Origin: Nothopassalora personata
Taxonomy: Eukaryota; Ascomycota; Dothideomycetes; Mycosphaerellales; Mycosphaerellaceae
Assembly (NCBI GenBank): GCA_033816765.1
Contig: CM066290.1
Span: 3,844,001-3,908,000, forward strand
Reading direction: 5' to 3'
DNA length: 64,000 nt
Part shown: positions 30,518-42,900 of the stretch, one piece after another
Layout: every line of letters begins with the position of its first letter
Numbering within the stretch: the stretch's first letter is position 1
Translations under genes and position numbers: made by a program
Notes under the pieces: generated by a model
Told to the model about the DNA's origin: nothing
What the model saw: the letters and a program-made list of their open reading frames with translations, nothing else
The model's database searches: none

Positions 30518-32683
30518 TCACTTCTTCTTCCCCTTCCCTTTGCCCTTCTTCGCGGGCGGCGGGTCCGGCACACTCACAGTCCCATCCACCACCTCTTCTC
30601 CGGCCGCTTGTAGCTCCTGCACTTTCTGCGAGCTCGAGATGAACATCGACAAATCGTGATTTATCTCTTCCAATTCCTTCTTCTCCTCAGCGGCCTTGGC
30701 AGCAGCTTCTTTGGCCTCTTCCGCCTGCCGCTCCGCAGCTTTGATTCTCTGCAGCAAACCCTCATTCATACTCTTCTCTTCTCGAAGCTGAGTTGACATG
30801 TCTCGCGCCATTTGCTCAAACTTCGCTTTGGCCTTCTCTGACTTTTCGAGGGCTTTCTCTGTCCGTGCCAGAGTCTCGCTCATGGTTTGACGATCCGAGC
30901 GCGCCTCCTCGACCTGAGCGAAAGCTTTGCTCGCAGAGATGGCGGCTTGTTCAGCACGCGCTGATGCTTGCGAAGCTTTGTCGACCGCGCGCTCCACTTG
31001 CTCTTCAAAGTACCGACGCTGGCCCTCGAGTTGAGAGGTCAGAAGATAGGTATACTCAGATGCCATGTTTTCCATCTTCTCTCTCGGCACACTATCGCCA
31101 CCTTCCGCGCGAAAGGCTTCATTCTCATGTCGTTGTCGCGTGGGCGGGTCCATCGTGCTCCTGCTGCTTGGCTCCAGAGCTGGCTTGCTTTGAATCAACC
31201 GATGCACGTAGCCATCACCCGCGTAGTCCCAAACATGTTGTGTGTTGATGTCCATCGCGTAGCAGTGGCTAGTGGCTTCGTAGTGGGCATAGGCATGTGC
31301 TTCATCATAGCGGCCGCAGCCAATGTTGCCGCAAATGAGACAGACCCAAAGGTTATCGGTGCCTGCGCAAGTCGAGCACAGAGGTTCCACATCTTCGCGC
31401 TCTTCATCAGCACCATCAGTTGGCCGCGGAAATGGGAATGTGTACGAAGGGGAATGCGTGTATCGGCACACTGGACAGCCAGATCCTCGCCACTTTTCGA
31501 GGCAAGCACAGTGGAACACGTGTTGACACAAGATCGTCAATAAACCTGTCGTCTCGTCCATGCGTTCCAAGCAGACCGGGCATGTTGGCAGTTCCAGCAA
31601 GTTCGGCGGTGGAGGCGCCAGAGGTTTACTTAACATACTCTTGCTGGACCCATTGGTACCCGCAATAGCAGTGAAGGGATCGTTGGTATTATGCGGGAAC
31701 TTGCTTGCTGCACCACCATCTGCATCCGGACTCAAGAACTCCACGCTCTTGACGAACACGACGTGACAGTTCTCAGGCTCGGCAGCACTGAACAGCCTTC
31801 CATTCCATAGCTTCTGCCAATCGCGGGCCTTCTTCGCTGATCTGAACTTGAGCAAGACCATGTATTTGTTGGCACGGCCGGTTCTGATCAGACGAAAGTG
31901 TGACACGTCCTCTCTCGCTTGATCGCCTACGAAGCCCAATAGATCTGAAGGCATCATCCACGACGGCACCGCAAGTATGCAGAGGGTTGTGCAGTCGTCT
32001 TGGTTGAAAGTGTCCTGCGCATCGTCTCTTGTTCTCGCGATTCTGTCTAGACTCTTCCGGGGCACAGCGGCATCCTCCAAGGCTGATGATTCTTCTGCAT
32101 CTCGATACAGGTGTACCACACCCCAGCCCACATCTGTGGTCTTCGGCTCTGATGGGATGTAGACAGCCTTCGTATGTAGCCCGCCATTCGCAGTGCTCTT
32201 AGCCTTGCTGCTCTCCATGTCGATGCTCTCGATCTCTACAGCGTCGTATCGCCAGTCTCTCGCTGCCGCCTGATTCGAACGTCGTGCTGTTGAACGCAAT
32301 CTCGGTGATGCCGGCGCTTCTCTTCTCAGTCTCAAGCTGCGCTCTGGAAGTAGCAGTGCATCGCCGTGAGACTCGTGATGTCCGCTTGGCGGTGAAAGAG
32401 GTTGGTGAGGTGATTGTGATCGCTCGGAGCCAGAGCCAGCTATGTGGGAGTTCTCGAGTGGTATCGCAGGCTCGGCCAGGCTGTCGCGATATCGCTTGGA
32501 GAAGCTGTAGTTCGTCCACCGGCTCTTCCGGTGTGCAGGCAGGCTGATCTTGAATATGTCTGAGCCTGGCGGAGGCGTAAAGACGTCGCTCGGTCGGTGG
32601 TGGTGATGATGCTGCTTGCGACCTTTGTTCTCTGCGGGCGTCGAGTAGAGCTCAAGCTTCAAGTGGAAGAAGAAGGAAGGCAT
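30518..32683 (-). CDS. ETP1: BRAP2/ETP1-type RING and UBP-finger E3 ligase (721 aa)
   Basis: First ATG in frame at 32683; codons upstream in the same frame are not ATG. Domain order matches the family. A BRAP2 RRM-like domain (about 235-340: TTLCILAVPSWMMPSDLLGF, FRLIRTGRANKYMVLLKF) comes first. A C3H2C3 RING (CPVCLERMDETTG through CPVCR, about 375-415) follows. Then comes a ZnF-UBP domain (CSTCAGTDNLWVCLICGNIG with later His pairs, about 440-510). A long coiled coil (about 545-690) and a Lys/Gly-rich tail (KKGKGKGKKK) close the protein. Human BRAP2 and yeast Etp1 are ubiquitin ligases; Etp1 is linked to ethanol tolerance and catabolite control. The first 220 residues are a fungal-type disordered extension. 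Single exon, no lesions. Confidence 0.93.
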   Translation of the reverse strand: MPSFFFHLKLELYSTPAENKGRKQHHHHHRPSDVFTPPPGSDIFKISLPAHRKSRWTNYSFSKRYRDSLAEPAIPLENSHIAGSGSERSQSPHQPLSPPSGHHESHGDALLLPERSLRLRREAPASPRLRSTARRSNQAAARDWRYDAVEIESIDMESSKAKSTANGGLHTKAVYIPSEPKTTDVGWGVVHLYRDAEESSALEDAAVPRKSLDRIARTRDDAQDTFNQDDCTTLCILAVPSWMMPSDLLGFVGDQAREDVSHFRLIRTGRANKYMVLLKFRSAKKARDWQKLWNGRLFSAAEPENCHVVFVKSVEFLSPDADGGAASKFPHNTNDPFTAIAGTNGSSKSMLSKPLAPPPPNLLELPTCPVCLERMDETTGLLTILCQHVFHCACLEKWRGSGCPVCRYTHSPSYTFPFPRPTDGADEEREDVEPLCSTCAGTDNLWVCLICGNIGCGRYDEAHAYAHYEATSHCYAMDINTQHVWDYAGDGYVHRLIQSKPALEPSSRSTMDPPTRQRHENEAFRAEGGDSVPREKMENMASEYTYLLTSQLEGQRRYFEEQVERAVDKASQASARAEQAAISASKAFAQVEEARSDRQTMSETLARTEKALEKSEKAKAKFEQMARDMSTQLREEKSMNEGLLQRIKAAERQAEEAKEAAAKAAEEKKELEEINHDLSMFISSSQKVQELQAAGEEVVDGTVSVPDPPPAKKGKGKGKKK

Positions 32684-33191
32684 CAGTACACGCTCAAGCA
32701 CCTACAGATAATCTCATGCATCGTAGTGCGTGTCTATTGACGTTCGATGTTGAGGAATTGCTTCGCAGCCTCAGGACGAGAACTTTCGGTCACTGCCGGG
32801 GAAAGCCATGGGCAGCCACAGTCGAAGCGGTTCCTGACATGAGACACAGGAAGCAGTGTTGCAACATTACATGCACGAGTGCAACTCGCGGCAAAAGATG
32901 CGTGGCGTTGGACGTGCCGATATCGGCAATATCTCCATGACGATCACCGAACAACACCGCCACGGAGGCGTCACAAAGGGCAATACCATCATGGAACACA
33001 TGTGGGATAGAGAAACAGAGTCAATAGGAGCAGTTCACAAGACTCCAGAGGAGTCACTGGATTGATATCGTGTTATGCTAAGTCGCATGTCACCATAGGC
33101 CGCCGCTCGCCGACGGGTTGCCATAACGCTCGTAAAATCGTGTCAAGTGGTGAAGCACATCCCGTTCCAAACTCCTCGCATCCCGTACCAT
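32684..33191. other. Intergenic, polyubiquitin 3' and ETP1-like 5' region
   Basis: About 500 bp. No gene or repeat recognised. Confidence 0.5.
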
Positions 33192-33965
<774 letters not shown>

Positions 33966-34869
33966 GGCTGCGGGGTTGTGTGTGTTTTGACTTGAGTGTG
34001 GTTGTTGATGTTGGAATGTGATGTGTTGGTAGTGGAGGTAAGTTGAGGTCTGCGTGCAGTAGTGTGATGTAGAGGAAGAAGAGCAGGTTGGAGGTAGGAG
34101 GCTTAAGACCAGCAAGCGGAGGCAGCCGCGCACGGGCCACGAAACGGGAGGCGTACGGCGTCACCTTCGACAGGGTTCTGGCTCGTTCTTGCCTTATGTC
34201 AGGCACCGTTTCGCCACAACACAGGATCGGCTTTGCCTCCCGTTCACCGGCTCAGTCGCGGATACAGACCTTGATGACATCGCCATCTCACACCATGATG
34301 AGCATCTCGGCATGCCGGTCGCGTTCAGCTACTGCAAGCAGCTTATCGCATCACGCTACGCACGCTCCAGAGCTCCAATACGGAGGTACAGCCGCGGTAC
34401 TCAACCTCGCAGCATGTCCACTAATCATATTCCGGAAGCTACCCACGATAAACAGGAAGGAAAACTGTGCAGCATCATCACTGCATCGAACAGCACATCA
34501 AAATTGAGTTTATGCTGAGCTGCTGCAGTTGGTTGGTTCGACCACAACTCTGAAGGAGCCAATCCATTGTCTTGGCATCACTGAAACCACGTGGACACGG
34601 CTTGTGTTCTGCCAACAACTCATGTTTGTACGAATCATCATGTTGTTTTCGTTATCTCGCTGTGCGCGCCGCTCTACTATTCCTGTCGTTATGATTCAAA
34701 ACCTGATGTGCTATCGACAATGCGCTCCCAATCCAGTGAACAAGGCAACAAACACGCCTCACACGAGACCTTCGCCATCGAACCGTGTCCAGGTGCGCGC
34801 CAAGTTTGGACACTGCTGCTCACCTCTTTCATCTCTCAAGATACCACTATTTTCGCGCCACTCCTCCGG
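33966..34869. other. Intergenic, polyubiquitin promoter
   Basis: About 900 bp upstream of UBI4 (minus strand) and at the 3' end of the LaeA-like gene. CA-rich leader at 33970-34090. Overlapping small frames look like shadows. Confidence 0.45.
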
Positions 34870-36417
34870 CTATTGCTGGAAGGGAAACTCTCCCGGATAT
34901 GGTTTCCTCCCAAACACCACCGGCATTGGAAAGTAAGCATGTATCTTCTTATTCCTCAGATCCGCCGTGATCTTCGCAACGAAGATCTCCACCTCTTCCT
35001 TCTGCCATCCCAATGCTCTTGTCAGAAGTGCTAAACAAAAGCCTTCGAGGCCTTCAATAATATTGACCTGATTCCAACGACCCAGCTCCTTCATGACCGG
35101 ATCCTTTGGCCAGCTGTTCGAAGGCCACATGAACATCTTCGTCTGGATATCCACAAAACCGGCCTCCGACATCCACTGCTCGAACATCTCGCTTGCGTCT
35201 GAACCCAGCGGGCGACCCATCTTCATCGAGGCTTCGCAAAGCAGCTGGCCCCAGCGAAGAAGGTCCGTGCCTTGGTGAGTGTTGTCGAAAGACTTGACGG
35301 GCAAGCCATAGTCTTGGAGCTCAAGCCAGCCAGTACCAGGTTCAAGATTTCTGCATAGCCGTCAGCTATGTTCCAGGCATCTCGCGAGAAGTCCTACTCA
35401 TATGCTTGCCGAATGAAGTTGGGCCAGTCCGAGAAACAGCCCGACATCAAACGAGCGTGGACAAAGTCGAACTTCTCGTCGTACAGCCACAAATCTTCCG
35501 CATCGTCGACGAAGAACTTCACGTTTGGAGGCACCAGAGTCGGCTGGCCAGGGCTCAAATCGATTCCAAGGACATCACATTCGGGAAACTCGTCAGCGAA
35601 GTCGATTGCCCAGATACCAGTGCCGGTGCCAACGTCGAGACATCGTTTCGGCTTGTCCAAAGGCGCAAAGTACAGTCTGTTAGCGTATGTTATCCGGAGA
35701 AGGTGATGCTGCAGGTCAAGACGATCGTTCTCTCTTTCGTCGTTCGGGAAGATGTATTTGCCATCCTTATAAGCTGTGTTTGTCAGTGCGGAACAATCTT
35801 ACGCATGACACTGCTGGACCCACCATGATATGTTCGACCATGTTCCTTTCGGTAATTGTAAATGCTTTCCGATAGACTCGTAGTAATGCTTGTCCTGCAT
35901 CATGTTTTAGTGCACGAGCTTGGGTCAGAAGCAGATCTGGAGAGAGACCCACGTATCGCTTCCCAAAGCAGAATCGGTATCAATCTCCTACATGACATGC
36001 AACTGTTAGAACCAGATCATCCTAAAGATGTGCTCGGAACAGCGGGGTGCTCGAGGAAGTGCTACGCACGTCAGGTTCCAGATCCTGCTCTTCGGCCATA
36101 TGATTGTCGAGATCTACGGCTTGTGAAGGCGCCGCAGAAGTCGCCAGTGCAGCTGTCCTGTCTGTGGATGCGTCTGCTTGCGCTGGCAGACGTGCCACAT
36201 CATGGCGACCAGCTGACGACTCCGAAGCAATTCCGCTGTCCATCGAACGCAAGGCGGTGGCAGCAGAGGCGTGACTATCACGTCGGTCTCCATACTGTTG
36301 CCCAGTGAGGGCGGCTACGTGATCTTGATGAGATTGTAGTTTGTCTGCCAATTCTTGCTGGACCACCTGACGAAGGCTGTCGCCATGAGCTCCCGCTGGC
36401 GTCTCAGCGTCAGCCAT
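34870..36417 (-). CDS. LaeA-like S-adenosylmethionine-dependent methyltransferase, five exons (436 aa)
   Basis: Reconstructed exons: 36417-36070, 35987-35953, 35894-35824, 35773-35398, 35350-34870. The sum is 1311 bp, 437 codons, with every junction in phase. Introns are 82, 58, 50 and 47 bp; two use the donor GTGGGT. Residues 1-116 are a low-complexity leader. Then come the LaeA-type block SALGSDT, YRKEHGRTYHAYKDGKY and IFPNDERENDRLDLQHH. The SAM-binding motif I is LDVGTGTGIWAIDFADEFP, followed by VLGIDLSPGQP, FVHARLMSGCFSDWP and GWLELQDYGLPV. The C-terminal FCLALLTRALGW and VVFGRKP complete the fold. Aspergillus LaeA regulates secondary metabolism and development with velvet proteins; many paralogues exist, so this may be a pathway-specific member. 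It is divergently placed from the P450 gene. Confidence 0.88.
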
Positions 36418-37659
36418 CGAAGCCAGGCGCAACTGCCAGATTGGGTGGGAGCTAATCCGCACGCCAGAAGTACGGAAGGGCCGAAAAATCGTCGTCGCTG
36501 GTCTTGTTTTCTTCGCGGTGTGCTTCGCTTGCACGTGGCTGTATCGTCAAACGGAGAGCGGGCGCAATGCTGAGAGAGGGATCTGGAGCGAGTGGTGTGA
36601 GCAGACCCAGTGCCGTTTCACCAGCTGAGGATGTACCCACATGTGTGAAGAGCTGCAAACGCGCCTGCAACCAGGGGCCAATGTCAAGGCGAGAAAGTGG
36701 TCCGGAGGTGCAGAGACGTGCTGCACTTCTGCTGCTGGTCAAATAACCCTTCTGTGCTGGCCCGCGGGACGACGATCGGTTCGCTGCATCTCTGCGGCGC
36801 GGTCGTGGGCAGCGGACATGAATAGCAATGTCAAACCGGCCAAGCGCTCCCCGCCCTCCGTGCGTTGCACTTTCTAGCGACAGGAATGACTTGATCCAGG
36901 TGGTACAGTACGGTGCGTTCGCCGTGGCCAAGCGCGAGGTCTGCAAGCCAGCGGATGCGTACAGGCCCAGCACGCGACGCTGCAAGGAAGCTGGAGACTA
37001 GAACTAGAATAAGACTTACCCTTGCTCGCGTTGTGAACGTGCCACACTCAACGTGGTCGGCGATGCTACGCTTTCGAGAGCCCTCCTCCCCCGTTTTCAG
37101 AGCAGCCATCGGAAGCTATGCTACGCCGCCAATTTGACAGCTGCCCGGGATGCGGTCAAGGTGCAAGATGGTAGGCCATCACTGCGTTGACTTTGTGCGT
37201 TTTATGCCGACCTACAGACAAGCCGCGCGCCGGGCCATGATTCAGCAGCAGTGCAGCATGGTTAGACACCTCGGAAGCATCCATGGTGTGAGTGGACTAA
37301 CTTCGCGCCCGCGACTGCTGTTCCCATTTCAAGACGCTGTCATCAGCGCCTTCCTCATATGCGGAGGTAAAGTCCGAACCTTCCACAGTCAACATTCACT
37401 TCATATGAACCGGGAAGCCGTGTCCACATGCGAGGCCCATCTGCCGCCACCCTTGCACAACACGACCTTCACCACGCATTTTCGCCCAACCCAAGGAGCA
37501 CAATTGAGGCACAGTCGGCGTTTGCAACCAACAGAACAGCAAAATATCGAGCAATCAGAGCAATCGCTACGCCGTTGACCCAGCAGTCTGGTCACCGTCA
37601 GCAGCTGCTCTGCACGACGCCGAAAGCGACACCCCCGAGTCGACGCCAGACCCGCCAGG
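36418..37659. other. Divergent intergenic region between the LaeA-like and P450 genes
   Basis: A 1.24-kb shared upstream region. Several open frames, for example 36452-36985 minus, are present but show no domain or splice logic. No gene seen. Confidence 0.45.
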
Positions 37660-39499
37660 ATGGTGCCCACTACGCTTGTGGTATTTGCACTTCTTGCCGG
37701 AGTCTGGGTCGTACGAAAAGTTCGCCACTACTACGCGCTCAAGCAGTTTGGGGGCCACTGGTCGACGGGCTGGTCACGCCTTTGGCTGCTGAAGACACAG
37801 AGCAGTGGTGAGATGAACAAGCGATTCACCGACATCAACAGAAGATATGGTGAGTGCAATCCTTCATGCGAGCTACTGACGCCACCCTCGCGAGACATCT
37901 TATTCGACGATCGAGTTACACCAACCACTGCACATGGCCGCCTGGTAATGATCAAGCGAACGACGTTGGGCGTAGCCGTCATCGCGAAGTCATCGCGTGA
38001 TGTTTCAGATCCCGTACCAGCGCAATGGCTCACACGTTACACAGGCTCCACCGCAAGAATCGCTCCAGGCATGCTCATCACCTCAGACCCGGACCTCATG
38101 CGTCGAATGAACGCAGTCCGTTCACCTTTCACTAGAGGTCCTTGGTACGCAGCGCTTAAGCTCCATCCTGAGCGCGACAATATCACATCGTACATCGACG
38201 AACGCAAACATGCCGACATCCGAGCTCGAATGGCACCAGGCTACTCCGGCAAGGCGAACCATCACCTGGAAGAGGAAGTCGACGAAAAGCTTTTGCAGAT
38301 GCACCAGCTCATCCGCGAGAAGTACCTCAACCGACCCGAAGAGGGCACATTCCGCATCCTGGACCTTGGACGAGTGACTTCCTTCTTCACCCTCGACGTC
38401 ATCTCTAAGATCGCATTTGGAGAGCCCTTCGGCTTTCTCGATCAAGATGAAGACCCCTTCGGCTACCTCGCGAATCTGGCGCAATTCTTGCCGGCAATCA
38501 TCGTCTTCGGCGTCTACACTGAATTGACTAATATCCTGAAAATGCCTCTTCTGAAGTCGGCACTGCCAAAGTCCACGGACAAGCGTGGACTTGGGCGGGT
38601 CATGGGTTTTGCTGCAGATCGTGTTCGTGAGCGCTTCGGCAATAAGCCCGTCGTGCGTCGCGACATGCTGGGTTCGTTCATCAGCAAAGGCCTGACTCAA
38701 GGAGAGCTGGAGAGCGAGACGCTGACACAGATCACTGCTGGCTCCGACAGTACCGCCTCCTCGTTACGCCTGACACTACACTTCATCTCAACAAGTCCGC
38801 CAATCTTGGACCGAGTACTCGCTGAGGCGAAAACTGGCATCGAAGCCGGCCGTATCACGCGGCCTATCATCAAGGACTCCGAAGCACGACAGCTTCCATA
38901 CCTGCAGGCCTGCATCAAAGAGGGTCTTCGAATGTACCCTCCAGTCACTGGTCTACTGGCGAAGAGAGTGCCAGACGGCGGAGCCAAGATTGAAGTGGAC
39001 GGCGTGGAGAAGTATGCTCCGGGCGGCACGCAGATCGGCTGGAACAGCTGGGGCATGATGCGACACGAGAGCATTTTCGGACCAGACGTCGAGATCTACA
39101 GACCGGAACGGTGGCTACCTCGCGACTCAAGCGAGAAGGAGCGCGATCGCATCAGCAGAATGACTGAGACAGTCTCCTTGTGCTTCGGCTACGGCAGATT
39201 TGGTTGCCTAGGTCGTGGCGTGGCTACGATGGAGCTGAACAAAGCTATCATCGAAGTAAGTTGTGACCCACACGATAAGAGCCGTGAAAACGCTGACACT
39301 TGTACAGACTTTACTGCGCTTCAATTTGCAACCATGCAGTCTGGCCAAGCCCTTCGACGAGATGGTGGTCGGATTCTACGTGCACCAAAACATGAACTTC
39401 GTGGTCTCTGAGCGTAAGGAGAACGCTGTTGAGGACGGTCTGCTTGATCATGCTGGCAGCATGGATGCTGGTGCCATTGCTGGCGCTCAAGAGGAGTGA
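37660..39499 (+). CDS. Cytochrome P450 monooxygenase (530 aa)
   Basis: Exons 37660-37849, 38045-39255 and 39308-39499. Intron 1 (GTGAGT to ACAG) is 195 bp, and intron 2 (GTAAGT to ACAG) is 52 bp; both joins are in phase. An N-terminal membrane anchor (TTLVVFALLAGVWVV) is followed by RRYGSTARIAPGMLITSDPDL, as in pisatin-demethylase-like fungal P450s. The I-helix has AGSDSTASS, the K-helix KEGLR (ExxR), then YRPERW. The heme-binding loop FGYGRFGCLG contains the axial Cys C451. Endoplasmic reticulum enzyme; substrate unknown. Its neighbour is a LaeA-like methyltransferase, but no backbone enzyme of a biosynthetic cluster is seen nearby. Intron 1 has no stop codon in the reading frame and its length is a multiple of three, so a retained form would still be open. 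Confidence 0.9.
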
Positions 39500-39966
39500 A
39501 GAGACCATGAGAGGGTGAGGGCAGTAATGCGTAGCAGCCTGTTAGATTGACGACTCGGTTCCAGTGCTGCATTTCCGGCAAGGCGTTGGTGGTAACTCTT
39601 GATGAAGTAAGATCTTAGGTGGTGTTCAGAATGATTAGCAGCAGCGCCACCAGCATTTTCACGATCGCAAATCTCCAACACGCGTGTGTTGCCATGTCCT
39701 TTCACAAACCATCCGTCGGTTCGACATTTTGCGCGCCGAAGCCATGGATACATCCACACACGGCAGGCAAATACGCTTCAGTAGCTCGCCGGGATATCGA
39801 CATCATTTGTACATTCCTGTTCAGCTATGCAACATAATCCGAAGGCACTGCGATTGCAAGATCTGCACCAGCATCATCTCATTCAGACCACGCCCTTCCT
39901 ACGCGACGCTCTCCACGATTCAATGGGTATCGCACTAAACACTATGACCTCCCCCACAGCCTCTCC
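39500..39966. other. Convergent intergenic region
   Basis: Contains the 3' ends of the P450 gene and of PDS5. No gene seen. Confidence 0.5.
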
Positions 39967-42900
39967 TCAAGCCTCCATCTCGCTAGGAGCGTCGGAAAGT
40001 TCGTCACTGTCACTTGGCATATCGAACTCGTCCTTCTTCTCCGCTGTCCTGGCCGTCCGTCCTCTGGATGGTAATTTCTCCGTTGCAGCTGGAGCTGCTT
40101 TCGTCGCAGAAGTCTTCTTCTGGTTGGCCTTCTGCGCCTTAAGTGTCACGCCCTTCTCACGTACAGCAGTGGGTGGAGGATCGCTTGTGGGCGGTGTTGA
40201 GGTGTGGTTCTCCTTGTTGGCTTCTTCGTCGTCGCTTTCGTCTTCTTGCCAATGTTCGAGTTCCTTGTCATCGTCGCCGCTGTCGCCGTCGGCATAGCTC
40301 TTCGCGTTGGATACGCGAGCACTCTTGCGTCGTTCTGATGTGGGCGTTTCGCCGCTGGGTCGCTTCTTGGGCGTCTTTGATACCCTGGCGGGCTTCGGGG
40401 CTTTGGGAGCTTTAGGATTTTTGCGCGCTTTCTCCTGCTTCACGGCATCTCCATTTGATGCTTTCGCCTTCTTCGCAGCTCGGTGGGATGAGCTCTCGGC
40501 AGCCTTGCGCTTCTTGCGAGGATGCAAGTACTCCTTGACGATGTCTTCTACCTCGTCTGCGAAGACATCTGGTAGAAACCTCTTGTCTGAAATCTCCTGG
40601 GCCGTAGTATGGTTTGGCATCGCAGCGTATATAACGCTCGGCATCTTAACTTTGGCTGGAGTGATTTGTAAAGACCAACCTTTGTCCTCGGCATAGTAGC
40701 GCATCATGGCTTCTGAGAGTTCTCCAAGAATGTAAAGGTGCTCACTCTTCTCCGGATCGATACCGTCCTGGATGCTCTTGAGACGTAGCGCGACATTGTA
40801 CAGTTGCGGCAGGTTCTGCTCAGTGGCAACGATCTTGAGATAGAACAGGACGTAGGCAGCGAGATCGTTTCGATCTTCTTCGGCTTCAATCGAGAAGTCA
40901 GGGTGATGTGCCAGTATGCTGAAGTAGTATGATAGTACCCCTTCCAGGCCGTGCGCATCAGTCTTCGCATACGTCGCGATTCGCGATTTGAGGAAGGTTA
41001 TGGTGCGCTCCTTGAGGTGTTTCGCAGGCTCGTGTGCATAAAGGAAAAGCAGGCTGTAATACTTGCGCCCGAGCTTTCCTTGACTGAGGTACTTCTTCAA
41101 GGTATTGTTGAACCCTGCTCGAACATCCTCCTCTCTATCCTGGGAAACTTTGGTCAGACGGTTGAAGTCCCTGGGCTTGAGCAGCTTCTCGAGGGCCTTG
41201 TGGCAGCAAAGCTTGAGAATGAGCTTGGCCGCTGCTAGGCGAAGTTGTATGCGATAGTGCTGAGGCGTCGACTTGCCGCCATTCGATAGTTCTCCTTCCT
41301 TCTCGATCAGGGTGTTCAAAAGCCTGAAAACTCGACTAGCATGCGCTTTGACCTCATCGTCTAAGTTCTCGCCCTGTGCTTCGCTAACCTGTCCGCGTAG
41401 TGAATTGACGAGAATCTTCAAGGATAGCAGCTTGGCAGTCAGCTTGTCGTCCGTGTTTTCCAACTCCGATGTGTCCTCTTCAGCTTCATCGCTGCTCTCG
41501 CTGATTACAGTGGTAGCAATCTCGTCAATGGCTTCATGTTGATCTTCCGTCTCATGCGCCGCAAGTAGTCGTAGCTGACCCAGGGACGCCAGCTTGGCCA
41601 AGTACCCATCGCTACCAGCTTTGAAGTTATCAACACATGCTTTCACGATCTCCTTGATGTACATGTCCTTTTTGTCTGCAGAAGAGACCAACACTGTGAC
41701 TGCATGTTTGGCAGCCCTCGGAGGTGTTCCTCGCGTCGCAAACTTGGTCATCGCTTGATAGAATTCCCTGTCCTGTCCCAGCTCCTTGGGGAACTTGCGC
41801 GCGAAACCAGCGCAAGCTTTGAGTGAGTCGGCAGCCGTCGGTTCATTCGGTGACGTGGCTGAAGGCGCTCCTTTCTTCAGAGTATCGCACAGCTCCTTGA
41901 TGTGCACCTTGAAGACTTGGGGCGCCTTCTCTGCGATCTGGCTGATCACAACTTGTGCCGTTGACGCTAAGCCCTTGTCATCGGTGCGCGAGATCTCGAT
42001 GATGGCGGGAATGTGGCTTTTGTTATAGACCAGCACTGCAGCAGAACGTAGGAACGGTATGACTGTCTCGATGCTTTTGATCGTAGTCGCATTGGATTCC
42101 AGCCGCTTGGTCAACTCCTTCATGGCATTTGTAACCTTCCGATACTCGCTTTCCTGTGATGTGGCGAACTTCGCGAGAGTGTAATTCCGGCGATCATAAT
42201 GTCTCGTGAAAGATTCCAGATGGAGATGTGCTACCGATGGATCAGGAAAGAAGTTTGACAGAGCAGTGATCCACGCATCAATTTGCTTCACAGCGTCTTT
42301 GTTACTCTTCTTGTCGAATTCGCCCTTGATGGCGTCGGCTTCGTTCAGAATCTTGATCAGGTAGGTTGCTTTCGAAGCTTGGTGTACCTGCAATGCAAAG
42401 AAGACTTGCTGAGCTTTCGACTCGAGATCGCGCACCAATGCCAGTATTCGCTCGACGCGTATCCTGTCGGGATCAGGTGTGTCATCGCCTTGACTGTCAT
42501 TCATGCGTTGGGAGTCGCCGTTCGCAGCAGCTTTTGGCTTGAAGGGAGGGAAGCCCACAGGAAGCAGCGATTCGTGTAGAGCTAGCTGTACGTCGGCGTT
42601 CAGAGTCCGATCGTTGACGTAGAAGGCCTCGAAGATACGAGACGGTATGGTACCAACGAGCTCTCGTACTCGCTCGCTGCCCTCGACAATGGCTCCAGAA
42701 GCAACACCCCATATCTGGCCCACGAGCTGGATTGCAGCACTACGGACTGGTTGTTTCTGATCCTTGATACGGTCTGTCAGGTTCGCCAGCACAGAGCCTT
42801 CAGTCGTGGTTCCGCCAGCACTTCCAAGCTTCTGTACGATGGTGTGGTAGTCGAAGGTCGCCACTGCTTGCACTGAAGCTAGTCGTACTTTATCGTCTTG

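Noticed and set aside
36452..36985. 177-codon minus frame upstream of the LaeA-like gene
   Set aside because: It overlaps the leader of the LaeA-like exon 1 in another frame and has no recognisable features.
39319..39510. Reading the P450 C-terminus as a separate gene
   Set aside because: It joins in phase through a 52-bp intron and encodes the expected region after the heme loop.
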